Assembly (NCBI GenBank): GCA_022478985.1
Contig: JAKSZP010009554.1
Location: forward strand, 30,398-94,397
DNA length: 64,000 bases
Source of the DNA: Massospora cicadina
Lineage: Eukaryota; Entomophthoromycota; Entomophthoromycetes; Entomophthorales; Entomophthoraceae
Reading direction: 5' to 3'
The notes under the pieces are model-generated. The model saw only the letters and a list, made by a program, of their open reading frames with translations. It had not been told where the DNA came from and made no database searches. Each line of letters starts with the position of its first letter. Position 1 is the first letter of the stretch. A program made the translations under genes and the position numbers. This document shows, piece by piece, positions 36,280-46,287 of the stretch.

Positions 36280-37694
36280 CTCAAGATATTTCTCCCAGTT
36301 AGACTGAAGGGTATGAACACACTGGTTCGGTCGGAACAAGGTGACGATGAGCTGGTCAGCGTCACTGGCAGTGTCAATAATTTCAAGGCCCTAACACTTA
36401 TTGAAGATAAGTTTGACAGGGGATCCTAGCCCAATTCACTCTCTCTGGGTTCAATCAATAAGGTACCTCCACTTCATCTGGGGGTCCTAAAACATAATGG
36501 CCAACATCTTCACACACCCCCTTCAGATTCGTCATCAGAGGGGTTATCAATGCATATCAGGGAGTCCATTGGTTGTGAGATAAGGTTAGGGCTTCCTTGG
36601 ATGCCGTAGAGATCCTGGGGCCGCTCATTTACCCTTTAGCTTTTATGGGAGGCGTTGGAGTTATTGCAGCTCGATTTTCAACCTTCAATGCAGGGGTTTG
36701 TACTTCCTCATAGAGACAGGTTCCAGACTAGAGTTAGCTAAATGTGAGTTTAGGGGGGTAGCGTTGCGGAGGTAGATGCTTTAACTTCGCCAAATTTAGG
36801 TCAATCAGTGGCTGTGTGCTTTTGTGAAACAGGCGGCTTAGCCTTTGTGACCTGGTCATTCACCCCATTGTTAGTGGGGGTGATTGGCACCCGAGAAAGG
36901 GGTTTAGGCTTAGGAGAAGGCTTTGGAACCACATATGAAGGCCGCTCTGGAGAAAAAGATGTGCAGGGCAAAGGGAAGACTGCTTTCACCAACTGGAATT
37001 TTTGAGCTGAAGCCAAAGGAGAGCACTGCCCTGTCACGGCCATCATCGTTTGAATATCTTTATGGGAAGAAGCAATTTGTGATGGAAACTCCGCAGGAGC
37101 AGGTTTTCAGAGGGAAACATCCGTAGTAGAGGCTAGAATGGTTGGAGTGGATGCTTGCCTCAGAGCTTCTTGTGAAGAGTCAAATTTGTAGATGTCAGCC
37201 ATCACTAGCAAGGCCTCCTTAATATATCGTACATTGCGAAAAGAGCGGTTAAAGAAGAGATATGCATCGCCAAGGAGGGATGAGACACTAATCCGGCCAA
37301 GATAGCCGCAATGGCATCATCTAATGGTAGCATTTTAGTGAGCAGGAGAGGTTGACTGCGCTGTAAAACTGATCAAAAAAGTGGCAACTAATTCCCCCTC
37401 CAGTTGACTATTGAACATAAACGCTTATTTTTGTCTTTTTAAACTCTGCGCTGATTCAAACTCCTCAATGAGCGCTTTCTTTGCATTGGCCCAAGTTTTA
37501 AGGGTATCCATATATGGTAGCATCACCTCTTGGGTGGAGCGGCTGAGGCAGGGAAGGATGAGCTTTACTTTTTAGGAATTTGTTGTCCCTTCCATAACAG
37601 CCTCATACACATAGAGTAATGAGGCAATGCTACCCTCACCTGGGGTAACTATTTAATGGAAAGGGAGTCAGGCAATATTTAAAGTAATCTCATG
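36280..37694 (-). pseudogene. Gag of element F, 3' part (split by element G)
   Basis: Contains the capsid-like region (about 37200-37640) collinear with A. A Pro/Lys-rich tail (36801-37046: VPKPSPKPKPLSRVPITPTN) lies where the zinc knuckle should be; I could not identify the CCHC ligands. The first codons and 5' leader of this gag lie on the far side of G, at 44564-44725. Confidence 0.6.
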
Positions 37695-37699
37695 AGAAG

Positions 37700-38210
37700 T
37701 GTTGGGATAGGGTAGCTGAGGGCAATAGTTCCTCTGAAGCGTACCAAAATGGATGTGATAAAATGTCCCGCAGCGAGCAGACAGTGGGGAGAGCTGGGAA
37801 CCCTATATGTAGGGGCTGGTAACCTGCTATAAGATTGAGAATAGGTGACGTGGGACTTATTGTATTAAAACCAGTGAAGTTGATGGCTGGAGAGGAGCTT
37901 TCTATACAGAGGCTCTAGAGATAACTAAAAATAAGAATGAATTGGAGATAAAAAACGTAACTTTATTTTAGAAAAGGTGCGGATATTTATAGGCGAGGTT
38001 TTCCTCCTAATCCTTTCAGGGTAGCGACGTCCTCCACTGGCAAAATCTTCAGAATCCTGTTATTGATCAGGTGTGGAGTTGATGGTAGGCTTTCTTTTGA
38101 TAAATCGATTAGGGGGCGGAAAATAATGCTCCATGAGAGGAAAATTTGGAGAGGTATCAGAGGTAGGGAAATTTGAATTGAGTTGATTGGGAGCAGGTTG
38201 AATCCCAACA
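37700..38210 (-). repeat. 3' LTR of element G
   Basis: Begins TGTTGGGATAGGG, ends AATCCCAACA. Sense-strand TATAAATA at 37984-37991 and AATAAA at 37962-37967 are both kept in the other LTR. Confidence 0.9.
37962..37991 (-). promoter_or_regulatory. Promoter TATA box and poly(A) signal of element G LTR
   Basis: Minus strand CTATAAATATCC (37984-37991 core) followed 17 bases on by AATAAAG (37962-37967). The identical arrangement is in the 5' LTR at 44316-44345. This suggests transcription starts just past the poly(A) signal, with a short R region. Confidence 0.5.
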
Positions 38211-39440
38211 ACACCCCCCTCAAGATCTTGCTGAGGGGGATAGTACTTGTGCAGAAAACAGCTGTGGACACGATTAACTACAGTGCCAGTACTAGTAGCA
38301 GCGATAGAGTACTCAGGGCCCCTACAGTGTATCACCCAATAAGGACCAGACCAAGTGGTGGCAAGCTTATGGGTCCTGCCCCCAGGGCGATGGTGGTAAA
38401 ACAAAAGTAGATCTCCTAAAGAGTAATCAGGGAGTGCAGGTTGGTGCTCATTAGCTCAAATCCCTTCTATAAAATTGGTAGTTTTTATAGATTCATTAGC
38501 CATAGCTTGGAGATGTATGATCTCATCAGTTAGCCATCGCAGGGTAAGCTCTACATTGATTAGATTAGCTGATTCAAGGATAGGTTGAAGGCTGGAAGGC
38601 AAAAGTGGCTTGCGCCCATATAGGTCTTGGAAAGGGGACATCTTAATCATCCTGTGATAGCTAACTTGGTAAGCTAATAAGGCACTAGGGAGAAAAACAT
38701 TTCAATGAACAGGGTCTGAAGCAGCTAACTTTTGTAGAATGGAAATTAAAGTACCATTAGCACGCTCTATCGCGACATTGGTGGCAGGGTGATATGGTGT
38801 AATGAAGAGATGCTTTATACCTGGCAAAGAAGTTATTTCCTGGACTATAGAGGAGATAAATTTTTTGCCATTGTCTGATAAAAGTACCCGCGGGCAACCG
38901 TGATGGGAGAATACATGTTGGTACAGGAAGAGGGCAGTAGCTCTACCAGTAGCACGAGGGACTGAAGTGGCTCATCACACTTGGTTAGGTGATCAATGGC
39001 AAGGATAACATAGTGATGGCCATAGACAGCCACAGGTAATGGCCCTACAACATCGATGCTAACAGTATCAAAAGGGGCTCCAGGGTCTATGTGCTCAAAT
39101 TTAAAGTGGGGATTAGACTTGTCTTGGGAATGGCAGGTTAGGCAACTTTCCAAAACATCATGAATGGACTCAGCCATATTCTCCCAGTAACACTTGGTTT
39201 TTAGCCACTCAGGGTTTTCTTTATAGCCCCATGCCCAAGGATTTTATGGGCTTCCATGATAGTTTTAGTATTAAGGGAAGGACGGAGCTAGGGCAGAAAA
39301 GAGGTGCCAACCTGCTTTACCAAGATACCATAAACGACTTTAGTGTTAGCAGTAATCTTCTTTAATCGAGCTTGAATGTCTGGAGATTCTTGAGGCCACA
39401 ACCTAGGGTGAGGGAGAAGCTCAAAAAGTCAATCTTCTTC
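38060..39440 (-). pseudogene. Integrase of element G
   Basis: Zinc region end CLTCHSQDKSNPHFKFEHID with both Cys residues, then FDTVSIDVVGPLP (first Asp) in frame 38845-39177; LLSDNGKKFI (second Asp, about 38870) in the next frame; ATNVAIERANGT (Glu, about 38760). The full D-D-E set survives in sequence but frameshifts separate the parts. The C-terminus (38060-38404) has HKLATTWSGPYWVIHCRG, a GPY/F module, and runs about 150 bases into the 3' LTR before stopping. Confidence 0.85.
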
Positions 39441-40020
39441 AGGAATAGGTACATGTAAAATAGGAATGTGGGATAGCCCATCCACATTTTAGATGAATGG
39501 AGCCAGCTCTGTGAACTATAGAAAAATCATAATTTTGGAGCCTGAGGGCCCAGCGAGCTAAACTCCCATCGGGATCTTTCATTTGACAAAGCCAACGGAG
39601 GGAGGAATGATCAGTAACTATTGTAAAATGTTTACCATACAAATAGGGGCGGAAGTGTTTGATAGCAAGTAAAACTGCCAGGCACTCACGTTCAGTTACA
39701 GAGTAATTCCGCTCTGCCTTGGTTAACGTCTTGCTAAAATAAGCAACTGAGTGGTCAACTTGGTCATAGTCTAACTGGGAAAGAAAAGCGCCTACAGAGG
39801 TGTCACTGGCATCAGTGAAGAGAACAAAAGGTTGCTCAAAGTTAGGATGTATTAAGACAGGGGCTGATGACAAGGCAGTGCGGAGGGAATCGAAGGACTG
39901 GTGCTGTTAGGGACCCAAAGGAAGGGCACATTTTTGTGTAGGGGTTCAACTAAGGGTCAGCAAGGTCAGCTAAGTGAGAGATAAACTGGTGGTAGTAGCC
40001 CACCATTCCCAGGAAGACTT
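39439..40020 (-). pseudogene. RNase H of element G
   Basis: One frame (39439-39873) reads FVLFTDASDTSVGAFLSQ (first catalytic Asp present), SVTERECLAVLLAIKHFRPY (Glu present) and FTIVTDHSSLRWL (Asp present), followed by DFSIVHRAGSIH. The ligands look complete. The link to the RT is broken between about 39880 and 40028 by a stop and a shift. Confidence 0.85.
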
Positions 40021-40027
40021 GGATGTC

Positions 40028-40645
40028 TCAAAAATTCTTTGGAGCGGGCATGAGTTCAATGGCAGAGACCTTATCTGGGATGGGGAGGATACCTTGCCGC
40101 GTCACCTTGTGTCCTAAAAATTCCATTTCTCGTTCAAAGAATTTACATTTAGAAGGTTTTAATTTCAAGGAGGCCTCCCATAGTAGCTGAAATACCTGGC
40201 GGAGATGATCAAGATGCGCAGTAAACGTTTGGGAGAAAACAGTGACATCATCAAGGTATACTAACACACACATGAGATTAAGGTCCCCAAACAACTGGTC
40301 CATACCCCGTTGGAAGGTAGCAGGGGCATTACATAACCCCTGCAGCATATGAATGGGCTCAAACAACCCTTCATGGGAGACGAGGGCGCACTTGGCATGA
40401 TCCTCAGCGGAAAGATCAATCTGCCAGTAGCCACTGGCCAGGTCCATCGCAGAAAAATATTGGGAGCCAAATAAGGAGAGTAAGGAGTCGTCAATGTGGG
40501 GTAAAGGGTAGCTGTCCTTGCGCGTAATGGAATTTAATCGTTGATAGTCCATAACAACATGATGGCTCCTGTCCTTCTTTTTAATCAACAGGAGAGGGGA
40601 GGACCAGGGACTACGTGATGGTTGAAGGAGGCCAGCATCGAGCAA
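40028..40645 (-). CDS. Reverse transcriptase of element G (open 205-codon frame)
   Basis: The longest polymerase frame in the window. In order: MLDAGLLQPSRSPWSSPLLL; MDYQRLNSITRKDSYPLPHI; FSAMDLASGYWQIDLSAEDH (catalytic Asp); ALVSHEGLFEPIHMLQGLCN; CVLVYLDDVTVFSQTF with an intact YLDD box at 40247-40258; then the thumb (LKPSKCKFFEREMEFLGHKV). The frame is internal to a longer polyprotein, so the ATG is not a real start. Upstream it is separated from the linker by one shift near 40650. Catalytic residues look intact, but the gene as a whole is not. Confidence 0.88.
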   Translation of the reverse strand: MLDAGLLQPSRSPWSSPLLLIKKKDRSHHVVMDYQRLNSITRKDSYPLPHIDDSLLSLFGSQYFSAMDLASGYWQIDLSAEDHAKCALVSHEGLFEPIHMLQGLCNAPATFQRGMDQLFGDLNLMCVLVYLDDVTVFSQTFTAHLDHLRQVFQLLWEASLKLKPSKCKFFEREMEFLGHKVTRQGILPIPDKVSAIELMPAPKNF

Positions 40646-40650
40646 TTGAT

Positions 40651-41706
40651 TTAATTCAAGGGTAACTTGGGCTTCTTCAGTTTTTTTTCAATAAGGTCAA
40701 GAGCGAAAAGGAGCAGCATCTCCAGTATTGACCTGGCGTTGAACGCCTTAAATATATGGCCATAATTGTGTGGGCCCAAGGAGAAAATATCCGAATATTT
40801 GTAAATCTTAGCTTTGGAAGCCACTTTTTGCTCAGATGACAAAGCAGAACAATTTGTATGGACACTGCAGCAGAAACAGGAGTCTCCTCTAAACCAAAGT
40901 CATAAAGGGTCCCAACGCCATGAACCCCCATCACCTGGTCATAAGGCAAGAGGCGGACATAAGCGATAGGTTGGTTCAGCTCAATGACTTTAGGAGACTG
41001 GGAGAGGTTGGCTAAATAACAGTGACAGTGCCTTGATAAGCGGGATCTAAAACCCCTGGACAGGGGAGAGCTTCAAATATGGAAGGGTTAGGTAAACTAG
41101 GTATCTCGAGCAAATGATTAGGAGGGGGAACCAACTGGATCCCAGTGTCTACCAGGATTTGGGCCTGCGGAGGTATGGTAAGGACTTAAGGAGAATGTAA
41201 AGGCATCCCCTCCTCAGCCTCGACCATGGGAGGGGGCAACTTAACTTTAGACCCCAACACATGATATTCTAAACGCTCAACGGAACCAGGAGACTCAAGC
41301 AGGCATGGCCTCAACTTCTGCTTCCCTTTTTCCTTGTGAGCAGAAGTTAAAAGTAAAGGGACACGGTATCCTACTATAGAAATGAAATTGTCCTTAAAGT
41401 TAATAATGGCAGCATGTTCCATAAGAAACCCAGCGCCCAATAGAAGTCATAGCTATTATTATCCAAGGCTACAGCAGGGATAGAGAGCTGTATGCCGCCT
41501 AATTTTAGGGGTAAGTGGGAGTAAGCACCTATAGTTTGAGCATATGTGGTACCAATGGTCCCATATTCTGATGAATGGTTAAGATCAGGATGAATCCTAA
41601 TTTTTCCAATTAGTCGAGTAGAAATGATGTTAATTGGAGAGCCAAAGTCAAAAATAGAAAGAACCTTCACCTTGTGAACCACCGCTTCAATATGGGTTAC
41701 CGTCAC
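40651..41706 (-). pseudogene. Aspartic protease and linker of element G
   Basis: Protease frame 41374-41706: HKVKVLSIFDFGSPINIIST, where the active site is Asp-Phe-Gly instead of Asp-Thr-Gly; GAYSHLPLKLGGIQLSIPAV follows. Overlapping frame 41186-41440 (AAIINFKDNFISIVGYRVPL) is collinear with L. Linker at 40677-40949 (YDQVMGVHGVGTLYDFGLEE). Confidence 0.75.
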
Positions 41707-41859
41707 TCACCACTGAGCTGGGATAGAATATATAGCTTTAGGGGTCAACTTAGAAAGAGGATAAAAAGAAATATCGTTAGGTTTAATATCAATGGAAGGC
41801 TCAATAGGGGTTTCCTCTTCAGGAGCACTAGGGCCAACAAGGTCAGTGAAAACAGTATG

Positions 41860-44028
41860 AACTGATTGTTCTCAAGGCGCAGTAAAGTTGTCAGCATAGT
41901 GAGCCTCTCGCCCTATGCTGACCCCTCTTTTGCTTTCTCTTTGGCCATTTTTGTCCAACAATGCTGAACGGTGTAGTTGCGATGACCACAATAGGTGCAG
42001 TTGGGTCGAGTACAATTTTTTCCAGACTTGTTGTTGTTCACCAAATGAATTGAGGATGTGAGGCTGAATCAGAAGCAGGAGCAGCAGTAACTACAGAAGT
42101 AGGAATTTAAATAAGGGCCTCCTTAATATCTAAAATAGAATTAAAATTTTATTTAACTGAAGTCATGTGAAGATGGAGCTGCGGGTTAAACTCTAAAGCA
42201 GACAGGATGGCAACAACAGCATCGTCGAGAGTGAGGCAGTTATTAGTTACCAATGTTTGAGCCTCAGCGTAGAATCAAGCAGCAAACTCAGCGGGAGATT
42301 CGCCACGTCTTAAATTAATACTCATAAGGCCTGTTTCTGATTTGCCAAGGTGAGATCACTACCAAATTCTTTAATAAGTGCAGCCTTCACCTCAGCCCAA
42401 GTGCTGCATCTCATGAGGTAGGGTACCATAATTTCTTGGGCGGATCTACTAAGGCAAGAGGGTAAGTATTTAACCTTTTATCAATCAGGAGCTTCCTCCA
42501 TCACATTCTCATAAATATATAGAAATGAAGCAATACTTCCTTCCCCCAGAGTGAAATTGGCTTTAAAAGAAGGTTTAAATGTAGTCCACACGGGAGCTGA
42601 AATAACATTAACGCCTACTGGGCTAATTTGATTGATTTCAGATAGCTCAGATTCAGATGGAGGCACAGGATTCCGATTTAAATCAGCTTGTTGTCTAAAA
42701 TGGTTCAGATCATCTTGAAGAGCCCCAAATTGGGCAATTAGGGATTCAGTGGATGCTTTTTGTTGAAGTTCGTTGCACAAAGATTCCATTTCAACACGTA
42801 GATTTTAAACCAGGGATTGGAGCTCATAATTGCCTTGCACCAACCTAATAATTTTTTCTTTTTGGTGAGTTAAATTGTCAGTGAGAGAATCGTAAAGATG
42901 GTAAGAGTTATACAACCCTTCCTTAATTGCATCAGCAGTAAGGTTTGGATCAATAGGTTCTCCAGAGAGAAATATCCAACAGCTTTGAGCAATACTTTTA
43001 AGGTTTTGTTTGAGATTAAGAAGGCGGCTATTTGAGGAAGGATCCTCTGGAGGGGAAGGTAAGTGCACAGTTGGACCTGGAGGGCCAGGATGCCCATATC
43101 CAGGGGGGCTAGTTGGCCCAGGTGGCCCTTCATTTCCATCCCAACCAGGGGCCCCATCTCTCCTTTGGGACCAGCTGATCCTTGCTCTCTGGGGGGCCTG
43201 AGGGACCCACAGGGCCAGGGGGCCCTGGAATCTCGGGCATGCTAGAGACATTAAATGCTGGTTGGATTGTTGATTCAATCTGGCTTATTCATTCAAAAGT
43301 TTGTTCAGTAAAAGCATAAAGTTGGCTGGCGAAGGTTGGTAATGCTTGTTGCAACTGACTCTCAATAATTGTGGTGGTCTCAGTAAATTGGGTAGCTACT
43401 TCCTCGTGAAGCAGGCTAGCTACTCCCACGTCCAGTTGAGAGAGTTGTTTTGAATAGAGATAAGTTGGGTGCAATTTTCAAGAATAGCCTCACGGTTATC
43501 CCTTACAAACAAAGAAGCTGAGTTGTAGAAATCTAAAAGGTAGGAGTGTAACTCTTGTGACAAGGTAAACTGTCTCGAGATTTACTGATAGTGGATCCCC
43601 ATCATTTGGACTAAATGGTGAATGGTGGGGTGTGCAAACTGTCGCAAATATTGCTCTGTGTGAGATACTCCTACTTCAAAGCCAGATAAGGTGGCAGATT
43701 CATATAGCACTCGCATGTTATCAGGAACTACAGGGGCTTGGTTACAATGGGAGCGATCTCTGGGGAAAAGGGCACCTAGAAGTAATCGATTAATAGTATC
43801 AGCAACACCTGTAGGCTGAAAATGATAGTTTTGGGGTTCTAGGGATGGAATAGAGATATTGAGCATAGCACGGAGTTGCATAAAATTGGGTTCATTGTTC
43901 TCAGGGTCGCGATTTCCATTGGGGGTTACCCATTGGGTGACGCTGGATATTTTGGTAAGTGGCCAAGTAGAGTCTTGGTGAGAACATCCATTGTGAATAT
44001 ATTTATTCACCAGGTAGCTTGGGAGAGT
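41860..44028 (-). pseudogene. Gag of element G with collagen-like tract
   Basis: From N to C: N-terminal domain (43582-44010, MNKYIHNGCSHQDSTW start); short helical stretch; Gly-X-Y tract at about 43063-43245; coiled-coil-like helices (42481-42789, LIAQFGALQDDLNHFRQQ); capsid block (PVWTTFKPSFKANFTLGEGS); and a zinc knuckle near 41955-42005 reading CTYCGHRNYTVQHC, where the ligand His has become Tyr. The Gly-X-Y run crosses two frameshifts, yet the triplet pattern continues in each frame. Gag would form the particle and bind RNA. Confidence 0.78.
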
Positions 44029-44046
44029 ACCTGGTAGAAAGCACCA
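44029..44046 (-). other. Primer-binding site of element G (second type)
   Basis: Plus strand ACCTGGTAGAAAGCACCA, seven bases from the 5' LTR; related to C and L. Confidence 0.6.
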
Positions 44047-44053
44047 ATTATTT

Positions 44054-44563
44054 TGTCAGGATAGGGTAGCTGAGGGCTTAGTTCCTCCAAAGTGTACTAA
44101 AATGGATGGGATAAAATGTCCCACAGCGAGCAGACAGCGGGGAGAGCCAGGAATCTTAAATGTAGGGACCAGTAACTTGCTATAAGCTTGAGAATAGGTG
44201 ACGTGGGACTTATTGTAATAAAACCAGTGAAGTTGATGGATGGAGAGGAGCTTTCTATACAGAGGCTCTAGAGATAAGTAAAAATAAGAATGAATTGGAG
44301 ATAAAAAAACGTAACTTTATTTTAGAAAAGGTGCGGATATTTATAGGCGAGGTTTTCCTCCTAATCCTTTCAGGGTAGCGATGTCCTCCACCAGCAAGAT
44401 CTTCAGCATACTGATGTCAATCAGGTGAGGTTTTGATGGTAGGCTTTTTTTGATAAATTGATTAGGGGATGGAAAATAATGCTCCATGAGAGGAAAATTT
44501 GAAGAGGTATCAGAGGTAGGGAAATTTGAATTGAGTTGATTGGGAGCAGGTCAAATCCCAACA
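44054..44563 (-). repeat. 5' LTR of element G
   Basis: Begins TGTCAGGATAGGG, ends AAATCCCAACA. Nearly identical to the 3' LTR over its middle 200 bases, but clearly different in its first 125. Confidence 0.9.
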
Positions 44564-45067
44564 AGAGGCTTGGCATATACGCTGTGTGAGAGTTTCAAGT
44601 CAAGACATGGAGCTGGCTAACTGCTTAGCCAATCATCTAGCTGAGGATCAGAGGTAGAGGGAAGGTTGCGAGAGTTATTCACCCCAACATTCTCCATTTT
44701 TGATAATTGTTTGTGGTGTACTACCCCCTGTAGTGAGCACCACTTGCTATATTTTAGGTTTTTTTGGTGTGCTTGCTGGAGCATTTTACACCTAAATCCA
44801 AAAAAATATTCTGCAAGAGAAGTAAGATTCTCTACTTCAGGGATTAATAATTAGGAAGGGGTTATTTTACCACTTATAGTAAACTAAAAATATTAGAATA
44901 ATTAAAAGTTTTAGATTTTATCTGTTTTTATTAGCAATCATGGGGGGTAAGAAAAAATAACCTTCTTAAAAAGGTGTTACTTAGTATTTAAAATGTTGAG
45001 GCTTAAAGTTTGTATTTCTTAGTAAAGTCTGAATTAGGAAAAATTAGGGTTTAACCTATCAGAGCTT

Positions 45068-45113
45068 TTTTTTAGTACTAGATGGTCCCAACCCAAGGGG
45101 GATTCATCGATGT
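45068..45113 (-). mobile_element. 46-bp poly(A)-tailed micro-insertion
   Basis: Flanked by a perfect 13-bp duplication CCTATCAGAGCTT (45055-45067 and 45114-45126); the three other LTR copies have one site. On the minus strand the insert ends in a run of six A. Looks like a severely truncated retroposed RNA; source unknown. Confidence 0.75.
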
Positions 45114-45266
45114 CCTATCAGAGCTTGGGAGACTCACTTCACTTTGATGGGATGGCCAATGAATGGAAGTTAGGATAGATCCGTGTGGTAAGTTTTTGAT
45201 ATATTTTACCCAATCAGTGGACAAAATTTTTTTTTGAACCTTTCTGGACCCCCTCCTGTAATGGTC

Positions 45267-46257
45267 AAGGCGTTGCCTGACCATCACATTGCCCTAATTT
45301 TCCCTAGGCTGATAGTCAAGGCCAGGGGAGAAGGGCTCAACTGCACTAATTTTTGTAAATGGCAATCTGTTAAATCAGATGCCTCAAAATTGGTAGCAAA
45401 AACAAAGTGAAAGGCTGATGGGGAAGCAAAGCCTTGGAAATGGCGCTCTGGCCAACCAGATGCTGCCAAATCCAATATTGCTAAATGTGGCAATGAGGGA
45501 TTGGACCCTCAGACGCAAATTTCTGGCCAATTGGAAGTGGCCAAACCCATTGCTCATGGGAATATTGACAAGAATGAAAATCCTTGTGAACAGCGCTCTA
45601 GCCAATCAGATGCCACCGAACAAAATATTCTTAAAAGAGGCAACGAACCAATATTGGGGAATATGGGTGAAGGGAATGGCCCGGGATTTGAGAGCAATTC
45701 AAAGCCAAATAATGAATGTGGAAAAGTTTCCGCAACCCCGAGGGTACCCAGCCTGAGTTCAAGAATGGGCCTTGACGCCAAAATTGAGGGTCTAGATTCT
45801 CAAATAGGGCCCAACACCGGGAAGATGCCCGCGGACTTCGCGGGAACAAGACCTGCTCTTCCCCAATAAGCTCAGTATTTTTCTTAGCAGGCGAAACTGT
45901 TTAAAGCAGTTTCATCTTCTATAAACTCAAAATAAAACTTAATAAATTCTAAAATTTAGTTTTGCGCATTTGCAAATCACTTTATTAAGAAAACCTGGAA
46001 ACCCCCTCATGGACAGCAGTTCAGACTTTGACAGGGCCATCCAGTCCTTGTACGCCCTCTCAGGGGGTCAGGCCCTCCTTCTGAGCGCCAGCATCGTCTT
46101 GACTGTGGTCCAAACCTTCATGGTACAGTGGTTTCCTCATAGTTGGATTCAGGATCTCTCCACAGCAGGGCTATCCTGCCTGTGGGCACTCACTTGGGCA
46201 CTCTTGCCCAACTGCTTTGTAGCAGTTTTCAGAGACCCCTTCCATCACAAAAAAGCC
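45267..46257 (+). mobile_element. Insert M: about 1 kb unrecognised insertion in an LTR
   Basis: Defined by comparison with F's other LTR and by a candidate duplication GTAATGGTC (45258-45266) and GTAATGGAC (46258-46266). It is clearly richer in G+C than its surroundings and carries two open frames, so it looks younger or of different origin. Six A at 46249-46254 near its right end may be a poly(A) trace. No LTR, terminal inverted repeat or transposase motif seen. Confidence 0.5.
45412..45869 (+). CDS. Hypothetical hydrophilic protein in insert M
   Basis: Open for about 152 codons to TAA at 45867. The composition is rich in Gly, Asn, Ser, Gln, Glu and Pro (NEGLDPQTQISGQLEVAKPI, EPILGNMGEGNGPGFESNSK), with no hydrophobic core, so it is probably disordered. 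An internal DNA repeat (GCGCTCT(G/A)GCCAA(C/T)CAGATGC at about 45440 and 45592) shows an old tandem duplication of about 150 bp. A stop (TGA) sits just upstream at 45409, and no clear ATG start was found. Not recognised; coding status uncertain. Confidence 0.35.
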
Positions 46258-46287
46258 GTAATGGACTCCTCTGATTTTGCCACATAG
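46009..46287 (+). CDS. Hypothetical two-helix membrane protein in insert M
   Basis: From ATG 46009: MDSSSDFDRAIQSLYALSGG, then a hydrophobic segment (QALLLSASIVLTVVQTFMVQ), then a second (GLSCLWALTWALLPNCFVAV), which would give two membrane helices. The frame runs a few codons past the insert into LTR sequence before TAG, so the native end is lost or at the junction. Not recognised. The lack of internal stops in 92 codons contrasts with the decayed neighbours. Confidence 0.35.
   Translation: MDSSSDFDRAIQSLYALSGGQALLLSASIVLTVVQTFMVQWFPHSWIQDLSTAGLSCLWALTWALLPNCFVAVFRDPFHHKKAVMDSSDFAT

Larger units (their letters stand above)
37700..44563 (-). mobile_element. Element G: complete, best-preserved Ty3/gypsy retrotransposon
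   Basis: About 6.86 kb. LTRs 37700-38210 (511 bp) and 44054-44563 (510 bp) with ends TGTTGGGAT...ATCCCAACA (9-bp inverted repeats in the left copy). Target duplication AGAAG (37695-37699) and AGAGG (44564-44568). PPT: minus strand ATCTTGAGGGGGGTGT at 38211-38226. Primer site 44029-44046. It inserted into gag of F in the same orientation. Its pol frames are the longest in the window, so it is the youngest element here. Confidence 0.9.

Noticed and set aside
43010..43245. Plus-strand Gly/Pro/Trp-rich frames opposite G's gag
   Set aside because: Antisense shadows of the Gly-X-Y coding tract.
43063..43245. A host collagen gene
   Set aside because: The Gly-X-Y tract is embedded in Gag between recognisable capsid, coiled-coil and zinc-knuckle parts and recurs in two other gypsy elements.
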